NCBI RefSeq assembly: GCF_042648505.1
Contig: NZ_JBHRXK010000003.1
Span: 434,001 to 498,000 of the forward strand
Origin: Lysobacter_L cavernae
GTDB taxonomy: Bacteria > Pseudomonadota > Gammaproteobacteria > Xanthomonadales > Xanthomonadaceae
Length of the DNA stretch: 64,000 nt
Direction: 5' to 3'
Below, piece after piece: positions 41,540 to 49,707 of the stretch. Position numbers and translations under genes: made by a program. Position 1 is the first letter of the stretch, and each line of letters opens with the position of its first letter. Under the pieces are notes generated by a model, which was not told the DNA's origin, made no database searches, and worked only from the letters and a program-made list of their open reading frames with translations.

Positions 41540-41965
41540 ATGAAGCGCTTTGCCTTGGCCGACACGCCATTCGATACCGCCACCCTGCGCGCGCAGTTGC
41601 TCGACGAGCGCGTCGGCGGCTACGCCAGCTTCGAGGGCTGGGTGCGTAACCACAACGACGGCCGAGACGTGCGCGGCCTGCGCTACGAAGCCTACGCCGC
41701 GCTGGCCGCAGTCGAAGGCGAGCGCGTGCTGGCCGAGGCGATGGCGCAGTTCACCATTCTCGATGCGCGTTGCGTGCATCGTATTGGCGATCTCGCGATC
41801 GGCGAACTGGCGGTGTGGGTCGGCGTCAGCGCGGCGCACCGCGATGCGGCTTTCGCGGCCTGTCGCTACATCATCGACGAGGTCAAGGCGCGCGTGCCGA
41901 TCTGGAAGCACGAGCGCTACGATGATGGCGATGCCGGCTGGCTGCATCCCGGCACGTCCGGTTGA
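41540..41965 (+). CDS. moaE: Molybdopterin synthase catalytic subunit MoaE
   Basis: Large subunit (141 residues) that adds two sulfurs to the pterin precursor using MoaD. Motifs are GYASFEGWVRNHNDG, LRYEAYAALA, VHRIGDLAIGELAVWVGVSAAHR and the active-site lysine region VKARVPIWKHE. The ATG at 41540 lies 24 bases past the repeat element. The next gene starts 10 bases after the stop, so they are cotranscribed. Confidence 0.95.
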   Translation: MKRFALADTPFDTATLRAQLLDERVGGYASFEGWVRNHNDGRDVRGLRYEAYAALAAVEGERVLAEAMAQFTILDARCVHRIGDLAIGELAVWVGVSAAHRDAAFAACRYIIDEVKARVPIWKHERYDDGDAGWLHPGTSG

Positions 41966-41975
41966 GGAGGTCACG

Positions 41976-42974
41976 ATGATCCGCGCCATGCTGTTGTTAT
42001 CGATCGCATTGACGGCCGTGCCGGTTGATGCGGCCGAGTTGCTGGTCGGCAACAAGTCGGCCGACAGCGTGTGGCGCCTGTCGACCGCGGATGGGCGCAA
42101 GCTCGGCGAAATCGCGACCGGGCAGGGGCCGCACGAGATCGCGGTCAGTGCCGACGGGCGCCTCGCCCTGGTCAGCAACTACGGGGCGGCCGCACCCGGG
42201 CACAGCCTCAGCGTGCTCGACCTGCACGACGGCAAGTCGCCGCGCACGCTCGACCTGGGCGAACACGGCCGGCCGCACGGCATGCGCTGGCTGCCGGACG
42301 GCCGCCGCGCCGTGGTCACCACCGAGGCTTCGCGCCGCCTGCTGCTGGTCGACATCGCCGCGGGCAAGACCGAGGCCGCCGTCGACCTGGGCGACGGGCG
42401 CGGCCACATGGTCGCGCTGTCTGCCGATGGCAAGGTGGCCTACGTCACCAAGATCGATCGTGGCACGCTGAGTCGCATCGACCTGGCTTCGCGCCGCAAG
42501 ACGCACGAAATCGGCGCCGGTGCCGGTGCGGAAGGTGTGGCCACAAGGCCCGACAGCGGCGAGGTGTGGGTCAGCAATCGCGAGGCCGGTACCGTCACCG
42601 TGCACGACCCCGCCACGCTGGCGATCCGCCACACCGTGCCGAGCCCGGGCTTTCCGATCCGCGTGGTGTTCACGCCCGATGGCCGTCATGCACTGGTGAC
42701 CAATGCCCGCGCGGCCACGCTGGCGGTGATCGATGCCGAGAACAAGCGCGTCATCCAGACCGTCGAACTGGCGCGTGCCGGCGCGGCGTACCGCGACACC
42801 ATGCTGGGCCGCGCAGCGCTGCCGATCGGCGTGATCGCCGATCCACTACGCCCGCGGGCCTATGTCGCGATCAGTGGTGGCGACGAGATCGCGGTGATCG
42901 ACACCCGCGAGTGGAAAGTCGTCGAGCACTGGAAGACAGGGCGTGAACCGGACGCGCTCGGCATCGTCGAGTGA
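41976..42974 (+). CDS. Secreted YncE-like beta-propeller protein
   Basis: Periplasmic seven-blade beta-propeller protein of 332 residues, with a signal peptide of about 20 residues ending near VDAAE. Repeats of the YVTN type recur, for example ADGRLALVSNYG, ADGKVAYVTKI, PDSGEVWVSNRE and PDGRHALVTNAR. The family includes YncE and quinohemoprotein-like propellers, but no haem or PQQ ligand pattern is seen. GAGGAGG sits 5 bases before the ATG, a strong ribosome site. It follows moaE closely; a link to a periplasmic molybdoenzyme is possible but not shown. Confidence 0.82.
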   Translation: MIRAMLLLSIALTAVPVDAAELLVGNKSADSVWRLSTADGRKLGEIATGQGPHEIAVSADGRLALVSNYGAAAPGHSLSVLDLHDGKSPRTLDLGEHGRPHGMRWLPDGRRAVVTTEASRRLLLVDIAAGKTEAAVDLGDGRGHMVALSADGKVAYVTKIDRGTLSRIDLASRRKTHEIGAGAGAEGVATRPDSGEVWVSNREAGTVTVHDPATLAIRHTVPSPGFPIRVVFTPDGRHALVTNARAATLAVIDAENKRVIQTVELARAGAAYRDTMLGRAALPIGVIADPLRPRAYVAISGGDEIAVIDTREWKVVEHWKTGREPDALGIVE

Positions 42975-42997
42975 GGTGTTTGACTGCAGAGGCAGCA

Positions 42998-43091
42998 TCA
43001 CTCCGCGATCCCCGGCCATCGTGCATAGCGCCGCGCGAGCCCATGGCTCGCAAGCAGCGGCACTTCGCCCCGCCTTCGCAGGGATGACGGA
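42998..43091 (-). repeat. Composite REP-hairpin element, copy 2 (inverted)
   Basis: The complement aligns with 7619-7736 from the REP unit (CGTCATCCCTGCGAAGGCGG) through the next hairpin to GGCCGGGGATCGC. The hairpin arms GCGAGCC/GGCTCGC replace GCGAAC/GTTCGC of copy 1, a paired change. It lies in the gap 42975-43266, which otherwise holds G-rich sequence and the hairpin at 43241 but no gene. Confidence 0.7.
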
Positions 43092-43240
43092 CAGCCACTG
43101 CGGGTTTAGGGGTGAGCTCATGCAGCGAGCAGAGTGCCCACTGGAGCAAAGCCCCCTTGGTAAGGGGGCGCCCCGAAGGGGTGGGGATCGGAGGCACATA
43201 GCCGGGGCCCAAGATTAGCGGCGCAGCCGCGAAGCTTGGG

Positions 43241-43263
43241 TTTTCTGTGCGCAGCACAGAAAA
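43241..43263. other. Perfect palindrome beside ffs
   Basis: Arms TTTTCTGTGC and GCACAGAAAA around GCA, 3 bases from the 3' end of ffs. The T-run is 5' and the A-run 3' on both strands, so it is not a standard terminator. It may help set the 3' end of the 4.5S RNA. Confidence 0.6.
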
Positions 43264-43266
43264 GGC

Positions 43267-43374
43267 GGTGGCCCTGCCGGCTGACCTCGGCACCCGCGTC
43301 AGTCGATACCGTTGCTGCCTTCCGGCCCTGGCGGGGTTTTCGACCTAGCGTCGCGAGGGGCCGACAGGGCCACC
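43267..43374 (-). ncRNA. ffs: 4.5S RNA of the signal recognition particle
   Basis: About 108 bases on the minus strand that fold into one long hairpin with ends GGTGGCCCTG and CAGGGCCACC. The apical domain shows the SRP signature CAGGGCCGGAAGGCAGCAA, the Ffh-binding region. It is read away from dnaX, next to tRNA-Ser(GGA), an order often seen near dnaX. The exact 5' end is estimated. Confidence 0.93.
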
Positions 43375-43478
43375 ATAGAGACTTGCTATGGACTGGCTCA
43401 CACCGGGGCGTGGGCCATGGAACCTTCCTTTGCAAAGTCCGCGCAGGGATGTGCGGGCTCGACGAAGGACTTGCAGTA

Positions 43479-43571
43479 TGGCGGAGAGAGGGGGATTCGA
43501 ACCCCCGAAGCGCGGTTTAGACGCTTACACACTTTCCAGGCGTGCTCCTTCAACCACTCGGACACCTCTCC
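43479..43571 (-). tRNA. tRNA-Ser (GGA)
   Basis: 93 bases with a long variable arm and encoded CCA. Acceptor GGAGAGG/CCTCTCC; the anticodon loop CTGGAAA gives GGA. Confidence 0.97.
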
Positions 43572-43777
43572 GCACCTGGTACTGCTGGCCTGAATGCGGG
43601 GTCCGGCGTACAACCGGCTGCCTTCAGGGCCGCAAATTCTAGCCGTGACGGGGTTTTGGAACAAGCTCGGAACAAGCCATGCGATCGCGTCGCAGGCGGT
43701 GCGAGCGGGCGTGGCACACTATGCCGGTCTCTTCTCCCAGTCCGGTCGTCCCTGACCGGGCCTCCAACAAGGCTGCG

Positions 43778-45511
43778 ATGTCCTACCTCGTCCTCGCCCG
43801 CAAATGGCGTCCGAAGCGCTTCGCCGAACTGGTCGGGCAGGAGCATGTGGTGCGTGCGCTGACCAATGCGCTCGATACCGGCCGCGTCCACCATGCCTTC
43901 CTGTTCACCGGCACCCGCGGCGTCGGCAAGACCACCATCGCGCGCATCTTCGCCAAGTCGCTGAACTGCGAGCAGGGCACCTCCGCCGACCCCTGCGGCG
44001 AGTGCCCGTCCTGCCGCGACATCGACGCCGGCCGCTTCATCGACCTGCTCGAGATCGACGCGGCCAGCAACACCGGTGTCGACGACGTGCGCGAGGTGAT
44101 CGAGAACGCCCAGTACATGCCTGGTCGCGGCCGGGTGAAGGTCTACCTGATCGACGAAGTGCACATGCTGTCGAAGGCGGCGTTCAACGCACTGCTGAAG
44201 ACGCTGGAAGAGCCGCCCGGGCACGTGAAGTTCCTGCTCGCCACCACCGACCCGCAGAAGTTGCCGGTGACGGTGTTGTCGCGCTGCCTGCAGTTCAATC
44301 TCAAGCGCCTCGACGAGACCCAGATCAGCGGCCAGATCGGCCGGATCCTCGAGGCCGAAGGCATCGCCGCCGAGCCCGGTGCGATCCGCCAGCTCAGCAA
44401 GGCCGCCGACGGCAGCCTGCGCGATGGCCTGTCGCTGCTCGACCAGGCTATCGCCTACACCGGTGCCAACAGCGCCGGCGCCCAACTCGGCGACGCGGCG
44501 GTGGCGAGCATGCTCGGCACGGTCGACCGCACCCGCGTCGGTGCGCTGCTCACCGCGCTGGCCGACGGCGATGGCGAGCGCTTGCTGGCGGAGGTGGCGG
44601 CCCTGGCCGAATTCTCGCCGGACTGGGGCAGCGTGCTCGAAGCCCTGACCGACGCCTTGCACCGCATCCAGGTGCGACAGCTGGTGCCGGAAGCACAGGT
44701 CGAGGCCGATGGCGTCGATGTCGACACCTTGGCCGCGCAGTTGCGTGCCGAGGTGGTGCAGCTGTGGTACCAGATGGCGCTCAACGGTCGCCGCGACCTG
44801 CCGCTGGCGCCGAGCCCGCGCGCCGGTTTCGAGATGAGCCTGCTGCGCATGCTCGCGTTCCGCCCGGCCGAAGGCGAGGGCGCACGCGCGCCCTCGTCGG
44901 CGCCGACGACGCGTGAGACGCCATCACGCACTGCGACCGCCGTTGCACCTGCGACCGCGGCTCCGCGTGAGCGGGTCGCACCGCCCAACCCGTTCGTATC
45001 CCAGCCCGCCACCGCGGTGGCGGTGCCGGTCGAACCCGCGCGACACGACACGCCCGAGCCGCCGCGTGATGCTGCACCAACCCCCGCAGTTCCCCCGCCG
45101 GCCGTTTCCGATGCGGGTATCGCCGATGCCGATGCCTGGCACGCGCTGGTCGATGGCAGCGGCCTGCGCGGCCCGGCGCGGCTGCTGGCCGAGCATGCCG
45201 GTTTCATCGGCTACACCGAGGGCGTGTTGAGCCTGACCCTGCCGCCGACCGACGACCACCTGCGCGGTGCGACGCTGGTCAAGATGGTTGCCGATGCGCT
45301 CGCGCCGGCCCTGGGGGCCGCGCCTCAGATCAAGTTCGTCGACGCCGCCAAGTCGGTCGAGTCGCTGCACCAGCGCAACACGCGTGCGCGTGATGAGCGC
45401 CAGACCTCGGCCGAGACCGCCTTCATGGGCGACCCCGACGTGCAGCGCCTGATCTCGCAGCACGGCGCCAAGCTCGTGCCCGATTCGATCCGGCCGTACG
45501 ACGAGGGCTGA
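43778..45511 (+). CDS. dnaX: DNA polymerase III subunits tau/gamma
   Basis: Clamp-loader ATPase (577 residues) that organises the replisome. The N-terminus is SYLVLARKWRPKRFAELVGQ, Walker A is GTRGVGKTT, a C4 zinc module follows (CEQGTSADPCGECPSC), then Walker B in VYLIDEVHMLS and the SRC motif VLSRCLQF. A Pro/Ala-rich linker (about 370-450) leads to the tau-specific C-domain. No A-AAA-AAG-type slippery site is visible, so a short gamma form by that route is not supported. ybaB and recR follow, the usual order. Confidence 0.95.
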   Translation: MSYLVLARKWRPKRFAELVGQEHVVRALTNALDTGRVHHAFLFTGTRGVGKTTIARIFAKSLNCEQGTSADPCGECPSCRDIDAGRFIDLLEIDAASNTGVDDVREVIENAQYMPGRGRVKVYLIDEVHMLSKAAFNALLKTLEEPPGHVKFLLATTDPQKLPVTVLSRCLQFNLKRLDETQISGQIGRILEAEGIAAEPGAIRQLSKAADGSLRDGLSLLDQAIAYTGANSAGAQLGDAAVASMLGTVDRTRVGALLTALADGDGERLLAEVAALAEFSPDWGSVLEALTDALHRIQVRQLVPEAQVEADGVDVDTLAAQLRAEVVQLWYQMALNGRRDLPLAPSPRAGFEMSLLRMLAFRPAEGEGARAPSSAPTTRETPSRTATAVAPATAAPRERVAPPNPFVSQPATAVAVPVEPARHDTPEPPRDAAPTPAVPPPAVSDAGIADADAWHALVDGSGLRGPARLLAEHAGFIGYTEGVLSLTLPPTDDHLRGATLVKMVADALAPALGAAPQIKFVDAAKSVESLHQRNTRARDERQTSAETAFMGDPDVQRLISQHGAKLVPDSIRPYDEG

Positions 45512-45598
45512 GCTCCGCAACCCCGCAGTTCCGCTTGCGCGGAGCTGCTGCCCTTGACTCAAGGGACACCCATTCACCTTTTTAGTGAGCAGACGACC

Positions 45599-45919
45599 AT
45601 GCGTGGAAATATCGCCCAATTGATGCAGCAAGCGCAGAAGATGCAGGAGAACGTGCAGCGCGCGCAGGAAGAGCTGGCCAGCCTCGAAGTCACCGGCAAC
45701 GCCGGCGGCGGCATGGTCAGCATCACCATCACCGGCCGCATGGAGTGCCGCAAGGTGCGCATCGACCCGAGCGTGCTGAGCGACCCGGAGATGGCCGAGG
45801 ACCTGATCGCTGCCGCCTTCAACGATGCGGTCAACAAGGTCAACAGCGAATCGCAGGCGAAGATGTCGGCCGCGACCGCGGGCATGCCGATCCCGCCGGG
45901 CATGAAGATGCCGTTCTGA
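45599..45919 (+). CDS. ybaB: YbaB/EbfC nucleoid-associated protein
   Basis: Small DNA-binding dimer of 106 residues that coats the nucleoid. The N-terminal helix (IAQLMQQAQKMQENVQRAQEE) is followed by the beta sheet with TGNAGGGMVSITITG and the helix DLIAAAFNDAVNK. The ATG at 45599 fits the family N-terminus. It lies between dnaX and recR, as in most gammaproteobacteria. A REP pair separates it from recR. Confidence 0.94.
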   Translation: MRGNIAQLMQQAQKMQENVQRAQEELASLEVTGNAGGGMVSITITGRMECRKVRIDPSVLSDPEMAEDLIAAAFNDAVNKVNSESQAKMSAATAGMPIPPGMKMPF

Positions 45920-45924
45920 TCCTT

Positions 45925-46014
45925 GCTTGTCATTTCTGTGAAGGCGGGAATCCAAGGACATTACGCTCTCAAAGCAAGGTCCATGGGTTCCCGCCTGCGC
46001 GGGAATGACGGCAA
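45925..46014 (+). repeat. Pair of inverted REP-like repeats
   Basis: Two REP units face each other: TTTCTGTGAAGGCGGGAATC (45932-45951) and a second one with arms TTCCCGCC/GCGGGAA (45988-46005). CCTTGCTT and AAGCAAGG near the centre also pair. The element fills the ybaB-recR gap and ends 3 bases before the recR start. Confidence 0.75.
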
Positions 46015-46017
46015 CAG

Positions 46018-46626
46018 ATGCTGATGACCTCATCACTTCTCGAACAACTGATCGACGCCTTCCGTGTGCTGCCCGGCGTCGGCCAGAAGTCGGCACAGCG
46101 GATGGCCTACCACGTGCTCGAACGCGAGCGCGCCGGTGGCCAGCGTCTGGCCGATGCCCTGGCCGCGGCGGTGGAGAAGATCGGCCACTGCGTGCGCTGC
46201 CGTGACTTCAGCGAGAGCGAGGTCTGCGCGACCTGCGCCAGTGCCGCACGCGACGCGCACCTGTTGTGCGCGGTGGAGTCGCCGGCCGATCGGCTGGCGA
46301 TCGAGCAGGCCACCGGCTACCGCGGCCTGTACTTCGTGCTGCAGGGGCGGTTGTCGCCACTGGACGGCATCGGCCCGCGCGAACTCGGCCTCGACACGCT
46401 GGCGCAGCGCCTGGCCGAGGGCGAGGTGCAGGAACTCATCATCGCCACCAACCCGACGGTGGAAGGCGAGGCGACCGCGCACTACCTGGCGCAGCTGGCG
46501 CGCCAGCACCGGGTGCGGCCGAGCCGGCTGGCGCACGGCGTGCCGTTGGGTGGCGAGCTCGAGTACGTCGACCGCGGCACGTTGTCGCATGCCTTCGGCA
46601 GCCGCAGCGAAATGCCGCCGACATGA
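46018..46626 (+). CDS. recR: Recombination mediator protein RecR
   Basis: Ring-forming protein (202 residues) that with RecO loads RecA on gapped DNA. The helix-hairpin-helix part is FRVLPGVGQKSAQRMAYHVL, the C4 zinc finger is CVRCRDFSESEVCATC, and the Toprim domain begins LLCAVESPADRLAIE and includes ATNPTVEGEATAHYLA. The ATG at 46018 or that at 46024 could be used. Transcription from dnaX-ybaB must cross the REP pair. Confidence 0.95.
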   Translation: MLMTSSLLEQLIDAFRVLPGVGQKSAQRMAYHVLERERAGGQRLADALAAAVEKIGHCVRCRDFSESEVCATCASAARDAHLLCAVESPADRLAIEQATGYRGLYFVLQGRLSPLDGIGPRELGLDTLAQRLAEGEVQELIIATNPTVEGEATAHYLAQLARQHRVRPSRLAHGVPLGGELEYVDRGTLSHAFGSRSEMPPT

Positions 46627-46707
46627 CCCGAGTCCGCTCGTTGCGAACCCCCGCGCACGACGTCGAACGACCCGGACCAGCACCCCTTGGAGCCGCAGGA
46701 GACCGTC

Positions 46708-47058
46708 ATGCCCGACACCATCTTCCACAAGATCATCCGTCGCGAAATTCCGGCCGAGATCGTCTTTGAAGACGAGCATCTGATCGCGTTCCGCGACATC
46801 GCGCCGCAGGCGCCGGTGCATGTGCTGTTCGTGCCTAAGACCGACATCGCCACGCTCAACGACGTGTTGCCGGACCAGGCCGCGATCGTCGGTCGCCTGG
46901 CGCTGGCCGCGGCCGATTACGCCAAGCAGCAGGGCCTCGACCAGGACGGCTACCGGATCGTGATGAACTGCAACGGCCACGCCGGGCAGACCGTGTTCCA
47001 GATCCACCTGCACCTGTTGGCCGGGGCGCCGCTGGGGCGGTTCGGGACATCGCGGTGA
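46708..47058 (+). CDS. hinT: HIT-family protein (HinT-like)
   Basis: Purine nucleoside phosphoramidase-type protein of 116 residues. The N-terminus TIFHKIIRREIPAEIVFEDE is classical. The histidine triad reads VFQIHLHLLAG: the nucleophile His100 and His102 are present, but the first histidine of the triad is Gln98. AGGAG lies 7 bases before the ATG at 46708. C-terminus is short (GRFGTSR). Activity may be changed; see findings. Confidence 0.88.
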   Translation: MPDTIFHKIIRREIPAEIVFEDEHLIAFRDIAPQAPVHVLFVPKTDIATLNDVLPDQAAIVGRLALAAADYAKQQGLDQDGYRIVMNCNGHAGQTVFQIHLHLLAGAPLGRFGTSR

Positions 47059-47125
47059 GAGCCGTGAATCGTGATTGGTGATTCGTAAAGGCGAAGCCTT
47101 GTAGCGGGGCGCGGTAGCGCCAACG

Positions 47126-47161
47126 AGAAAGGCCTGCCATCCGGCAGGCCTTTCTGCTTTT
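47126..47161 (+). terminator. Terminator of hinT
   Basis: Thirteen-base stem AGAAAGGCCTGCC/GGCAGGCCTTTCT, loop ATCC, then GCTTTT. Strong, and can act for both strands since slp converges on it. Confidence 0.9.
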
Positions 47162-47163
47162 CG

Positions 47164-47191
47164 AATCACGAATCACGAATCACGAATCACG
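47164..47191 (+). repeat. Tandem AATCACG heptamers
   Basis: Four exact copies of AATCACG in a row. A related inverted stretch (GTGAATCGTGATTGGTGATTCG, 47062-47083 approx.) lies on the other side of the terminator. Non-coding. Confidence 0.85.
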
Positions 47192-47194
47192 ACC

Positions 47195-47686
47195 TCACCA
47201 CCAGCCCCACCACGGCCACGGTGCCGCATACGGCGCGGCGATCACGTCGACCTGCTCGCGCAGAGGCCACAGGTAGACCACGTCGGCGTCCACCATCGGG
47301 AAGCGATAGTCGTACTGGCCGATGCGGCGGTTCTCGTAACCGCTGACGCGGCCGATGAAGGTGACCTCGCGGTTCTTCTCGAACACGGCCGGATCGTAGA
47401 AGCCGGTGCGGCAGGCGAGGAAGCGGCCGCCGGTGTCGTCACTGCCCCAGTACGGCCGGCCGCTGGAGCCGAGGTTGGTCGAGATCATCTCGAAGCAGGT
47501 GCGGTCGGCCTGCGGTTCGACCGTGACGATGCGGCCGCCCCAGCGCACGGCAGCACCGGTGTTGTCGGCGGCGGTGGCATCGCGTGGGGTGATCGCGGTG
47601 AAGGTGCCTTGCAGCGGCTTGGGTTGTGTCGCGCAGGCGGCGAGCAACAAGGCGCCTGCGGCGAGTACGGCGAGACGGGCGTTCAT
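47195..47686 (-). CDS. slp: Slp-family outer membrane lipoprotein
   Basis: Predicted lipoprotein of 163 residues. The signal peptide ends in a lipobox (LLLAACATQ), with the lipidated Cys at about residue 19. The mature part matches the Slp family (RWGGRIVTVEPQADRTCFEM, FIGRVSGYENRRIGQYDYRFP and VYLWP). The extreme C-terminus is tryptophan-rich (PWPWWGWW), which is odd. AAGGAG lies 7 bases before the ATG, and the start overlaps the tgpA stop by 4 bases, so it is the last gene of the moxR-DUF58-tgpA-slp operon. Confidence 0.87.
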   Translation of the reverse strand: MNARLAVLAAGALLLAACATQPKPLQGTFTAITPRDATAADNTGAAVRWGGRIVTVEPQADRTCFEMISTNLGSSGRPYWGSDDTGGRFLACRTGFYDPAVFEKNREVTFIGRVSGYENRRIGQYDYRFPMVDADVVYLWPLREQVDVIAAPYAAPWPWWGWW

Positions 47687-49707
47687 CGGCGTTCTCCTTG
47701 GTACGAATCCTGGGCGGACCCCCGCGGCGGTGCATGCGGACGGTTCGATGACGGGCGGTGCGCGCGCAGCGCCTTGACCAGCGCGTGGGCGGCGCGTCCC
47801 CCGGGTTGGGCTCCAGCGTACCGCCAATCGCTGAAACGTTGGCTGAGTTTGTGCAGGGCGTCGGCGAGGTCGGGACGGGTCTGGCCGACGCGGCTGGCCC
47901 AGGCGCCGGCGGGCTCGTGCGGCTCGCGTGCCAGACCCAGGCGGCGGTAGCGCCGGCCCAGCGCATGCCAGGCCCGCAGCACCGGGTCGCGCTCGCGTTC
48001 GTTGCGGCTGCTGAGCCAGACCATCCACAGCAAGGCCAGCGCCGCGATCGTGGCGAACAGGGCCGACAGGGCGGCGCCGTCGAGCCGGTCGATGCCGAGC
48101 GGGCGCAGCAGGCGCTGCTGGCGGTTGGCGTCGAAGCCGAGCACGAAGTCGTTCCAGCCGCGCCGCAGCCAGTCGCCGACGTCGACCAGCGAGCGCGCGC
48201 TGCCGAGGCCGCCGAGCAGGCCCTCGGCGCCGGGGGCACGGTCGGCGAGGGTGTCGTAGATGCGCTCCGGCGCGACCGCCGCGGTCGGGTCGACCCGGGT
48301 CCAGCCGCGGCCGCGCAGCCAGACCTCGGCCCAGGCGTGGGCATCGGAGCGGCGCACCAGCCAATAGCCGCCGATCGGGTTGCGGTAGCCGCCGGTGTAA
48401 CCGGTGACCACGCGGGCGGGGATGCCGGCGCCGCGCATCAGCACCACGAACGCAGAGCTGAAGTGTTCGCAGAAACCGGCCTGCTGGTCGAACAGGAACT
48501 CGTCGACCGAGTGGCGGCCGAGCAGCGGCGTTTCCAGGGTGTAGGCGAAATCGCGACGGACCCAGTCCAGCGCGCGCGTGACGATGGCGGCGTCGCCCAA
48601 CGGCCCAGCGTCGTGGCGCCATTGCCGCGCCAGCGCCAGCGTGCGCGGGTTGTAGCCGGGCGGCAGTTGCAGTGCGTACTCGCGCAGCTCGCGGGGCAGG
48701 CGAGGCTGGTAACGCAGCGGTGGCGACGACTGCATGCGCCAGCGTGTTATCGCGCTCAGCACGCGTGTCGCCTGCAGGTTGTGGTCGGGACCGAGCTGGC
48801 TCTCGGCCGGAGCCGCCAGGAGCAGGTCGAGCGCGACCAGCTGGTGGCGGTCGCTGGGCTCCAGCTCGATCTCGTAGTCCCAGCGCGCCGCGCCGGGCTC
48901 GACGGCCGCGGCCGGGAAGCCGGGCTGCCAGCGCGGCTGGGTCCAGGTGTGGCCGTCGAAGTCCCACATCACCGGGCCGCGCCAGTACAACTGTTCGGGG
49001 CGCGGCGTGGCACCGTAGAAACGCGCGCGCAGGGCCGGGCGGTCGTCGCCGAGCAGGTCGATCCAGTCACCCGGGCTCATGCGGTCCGACAGCCCGGTGC
49101 GGGCCAGTGTGCGTTCCGGGATGCCCCACAACGGCGTACCCAGGCGCGGGAACAACCAGAACGCGGTCAGCGTCAGTGGCAGGCCGATCGCCAGCAGCCG
49201 GCCGATGCCGACGAAGCGCTGGCGCAGCGACGGTGCCCGCGCGACGTCGCCGGATTCGAGCTCGGCCAGGCGCTGCAGCGCCGCCAGCGCCAGCAACGCG
49301 GCGGCCAGGCCGAGTGTCAGCGACAGCGGCCCCTGGTCGAGCAGGAAGGTCGCGAACGGCGCGAACAGGGCGAAGCCGAGCAGACTGCGTGCGTCGCGCA
49401 GGCCGAAGGTCTCGGCCGGCTTGATCGCGATCATCGCCGCGAGCAGCGCGCAGCCGGTGTCGCGGCCGACCGAGAACTTGCTCAGGGCCAGCACCACGCC
49501 GACCAGCGCCAGCGCCAGTAGCAGGCGCAGCAGGCCGGGTAGCGGCTGCCGCCATGACAGTCCGGCCACGGCCAGCGCGCTCAGGCCGATCGTCAACGCC
49601 AGCGCTGTGGGCAGTTGCAGCAGCAACGGCAACAGGCAGGCGGCGCCGGCGAGCAGGGCCCAGCGCCGGCTCAACGGATCGAGCCGCAGGGGCGCGTGCT
49701 CAGCCAT
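47683..49707 (-). CDS. tgpA: TgpA-like membrane transglutaminase-like protein
   Basis: Inner-membrane protein of 674 residues with an N-terminal membrane part (five or more helices in residues 15-190, DUF3488) and a periplasmic transglutaminase-like domain. The Cys-His-Asp triad is Cys413 (QAGFCEHFSSAF), His458 (SDAHAWAEVW) and Asp474 (TRVDPTAAV). One further helix lies near 560-580 before a C-terminal domain. It resembles P. aeruginosa TgpA, which is essential there. It overlaps the DUF58 gene by 8 bases upstream and slp downstream. Confidence 0.9.
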   Translation of the reverse strand: MAEHAPLRLDPLSRRWALLAGAACLLPLLLQLPTALALTIGLSALAVAGLSWRQPLPGLLRLLLALALVGVVLALSKFSVGRDTGCALLAAMIAIKPAETFGLRDARSLLGFALFAPFATFLLDQGPLSLTLGLAAALLALAALQRLAELESGDVARAPSLRQRFVGIGRLLAIGLPLTLTAFWLFPRLGTPLWGIPERTLARTGLSDRMSPGDWIDLLGDDRPALRARFYGATPRPEQLYWRGPVMWDFDGHTWTQPRWQPGFPAAAVEPGAARWDYEIELEPSDRHQLVALDLLLAAPAESQLGPDHNLQATRVLSAITRWRMQSSPPLRYQPRLPRELREYALQLPPGYNPRTLALARQWRHDAGPLGDAAIVTRALDWVRRDFAYTLETPLLGRHSVDEFLFDQQAGFCEHFSSAFVVLMRGAGIPARVVTGYTGGYRNPIGGYWLVRRSDAHAWAEVWLRGRGWTRVDPTAAVAPERIYDTLADRAPGAEGLLGGLGSARSLVDVGDWLRRGWNDFVLGFDANRQQRLLRPLGIDRLDGAALSALFATIAALALLWMVWLSSRNERERDPVLRAWHALGRRYRRLGLAREPHEPAGAWASRVGQTRPDLADALHKLSQRFSDWRYAGAQPGGRAAHALVKALRAHRPSSNRPHAPPRGSAQDSYQGERR

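Noticed and set aside
43241..43263. Terminator of ffs
   Set aside because: The palindrome carries its T-run on the 5' side on both strands, so it lacks a 3' T-tail.
47164..47191. CRISPR-like array
   Set aside because: The units are seven bases long, contiguous and without spacers; no cas genes are nearby.
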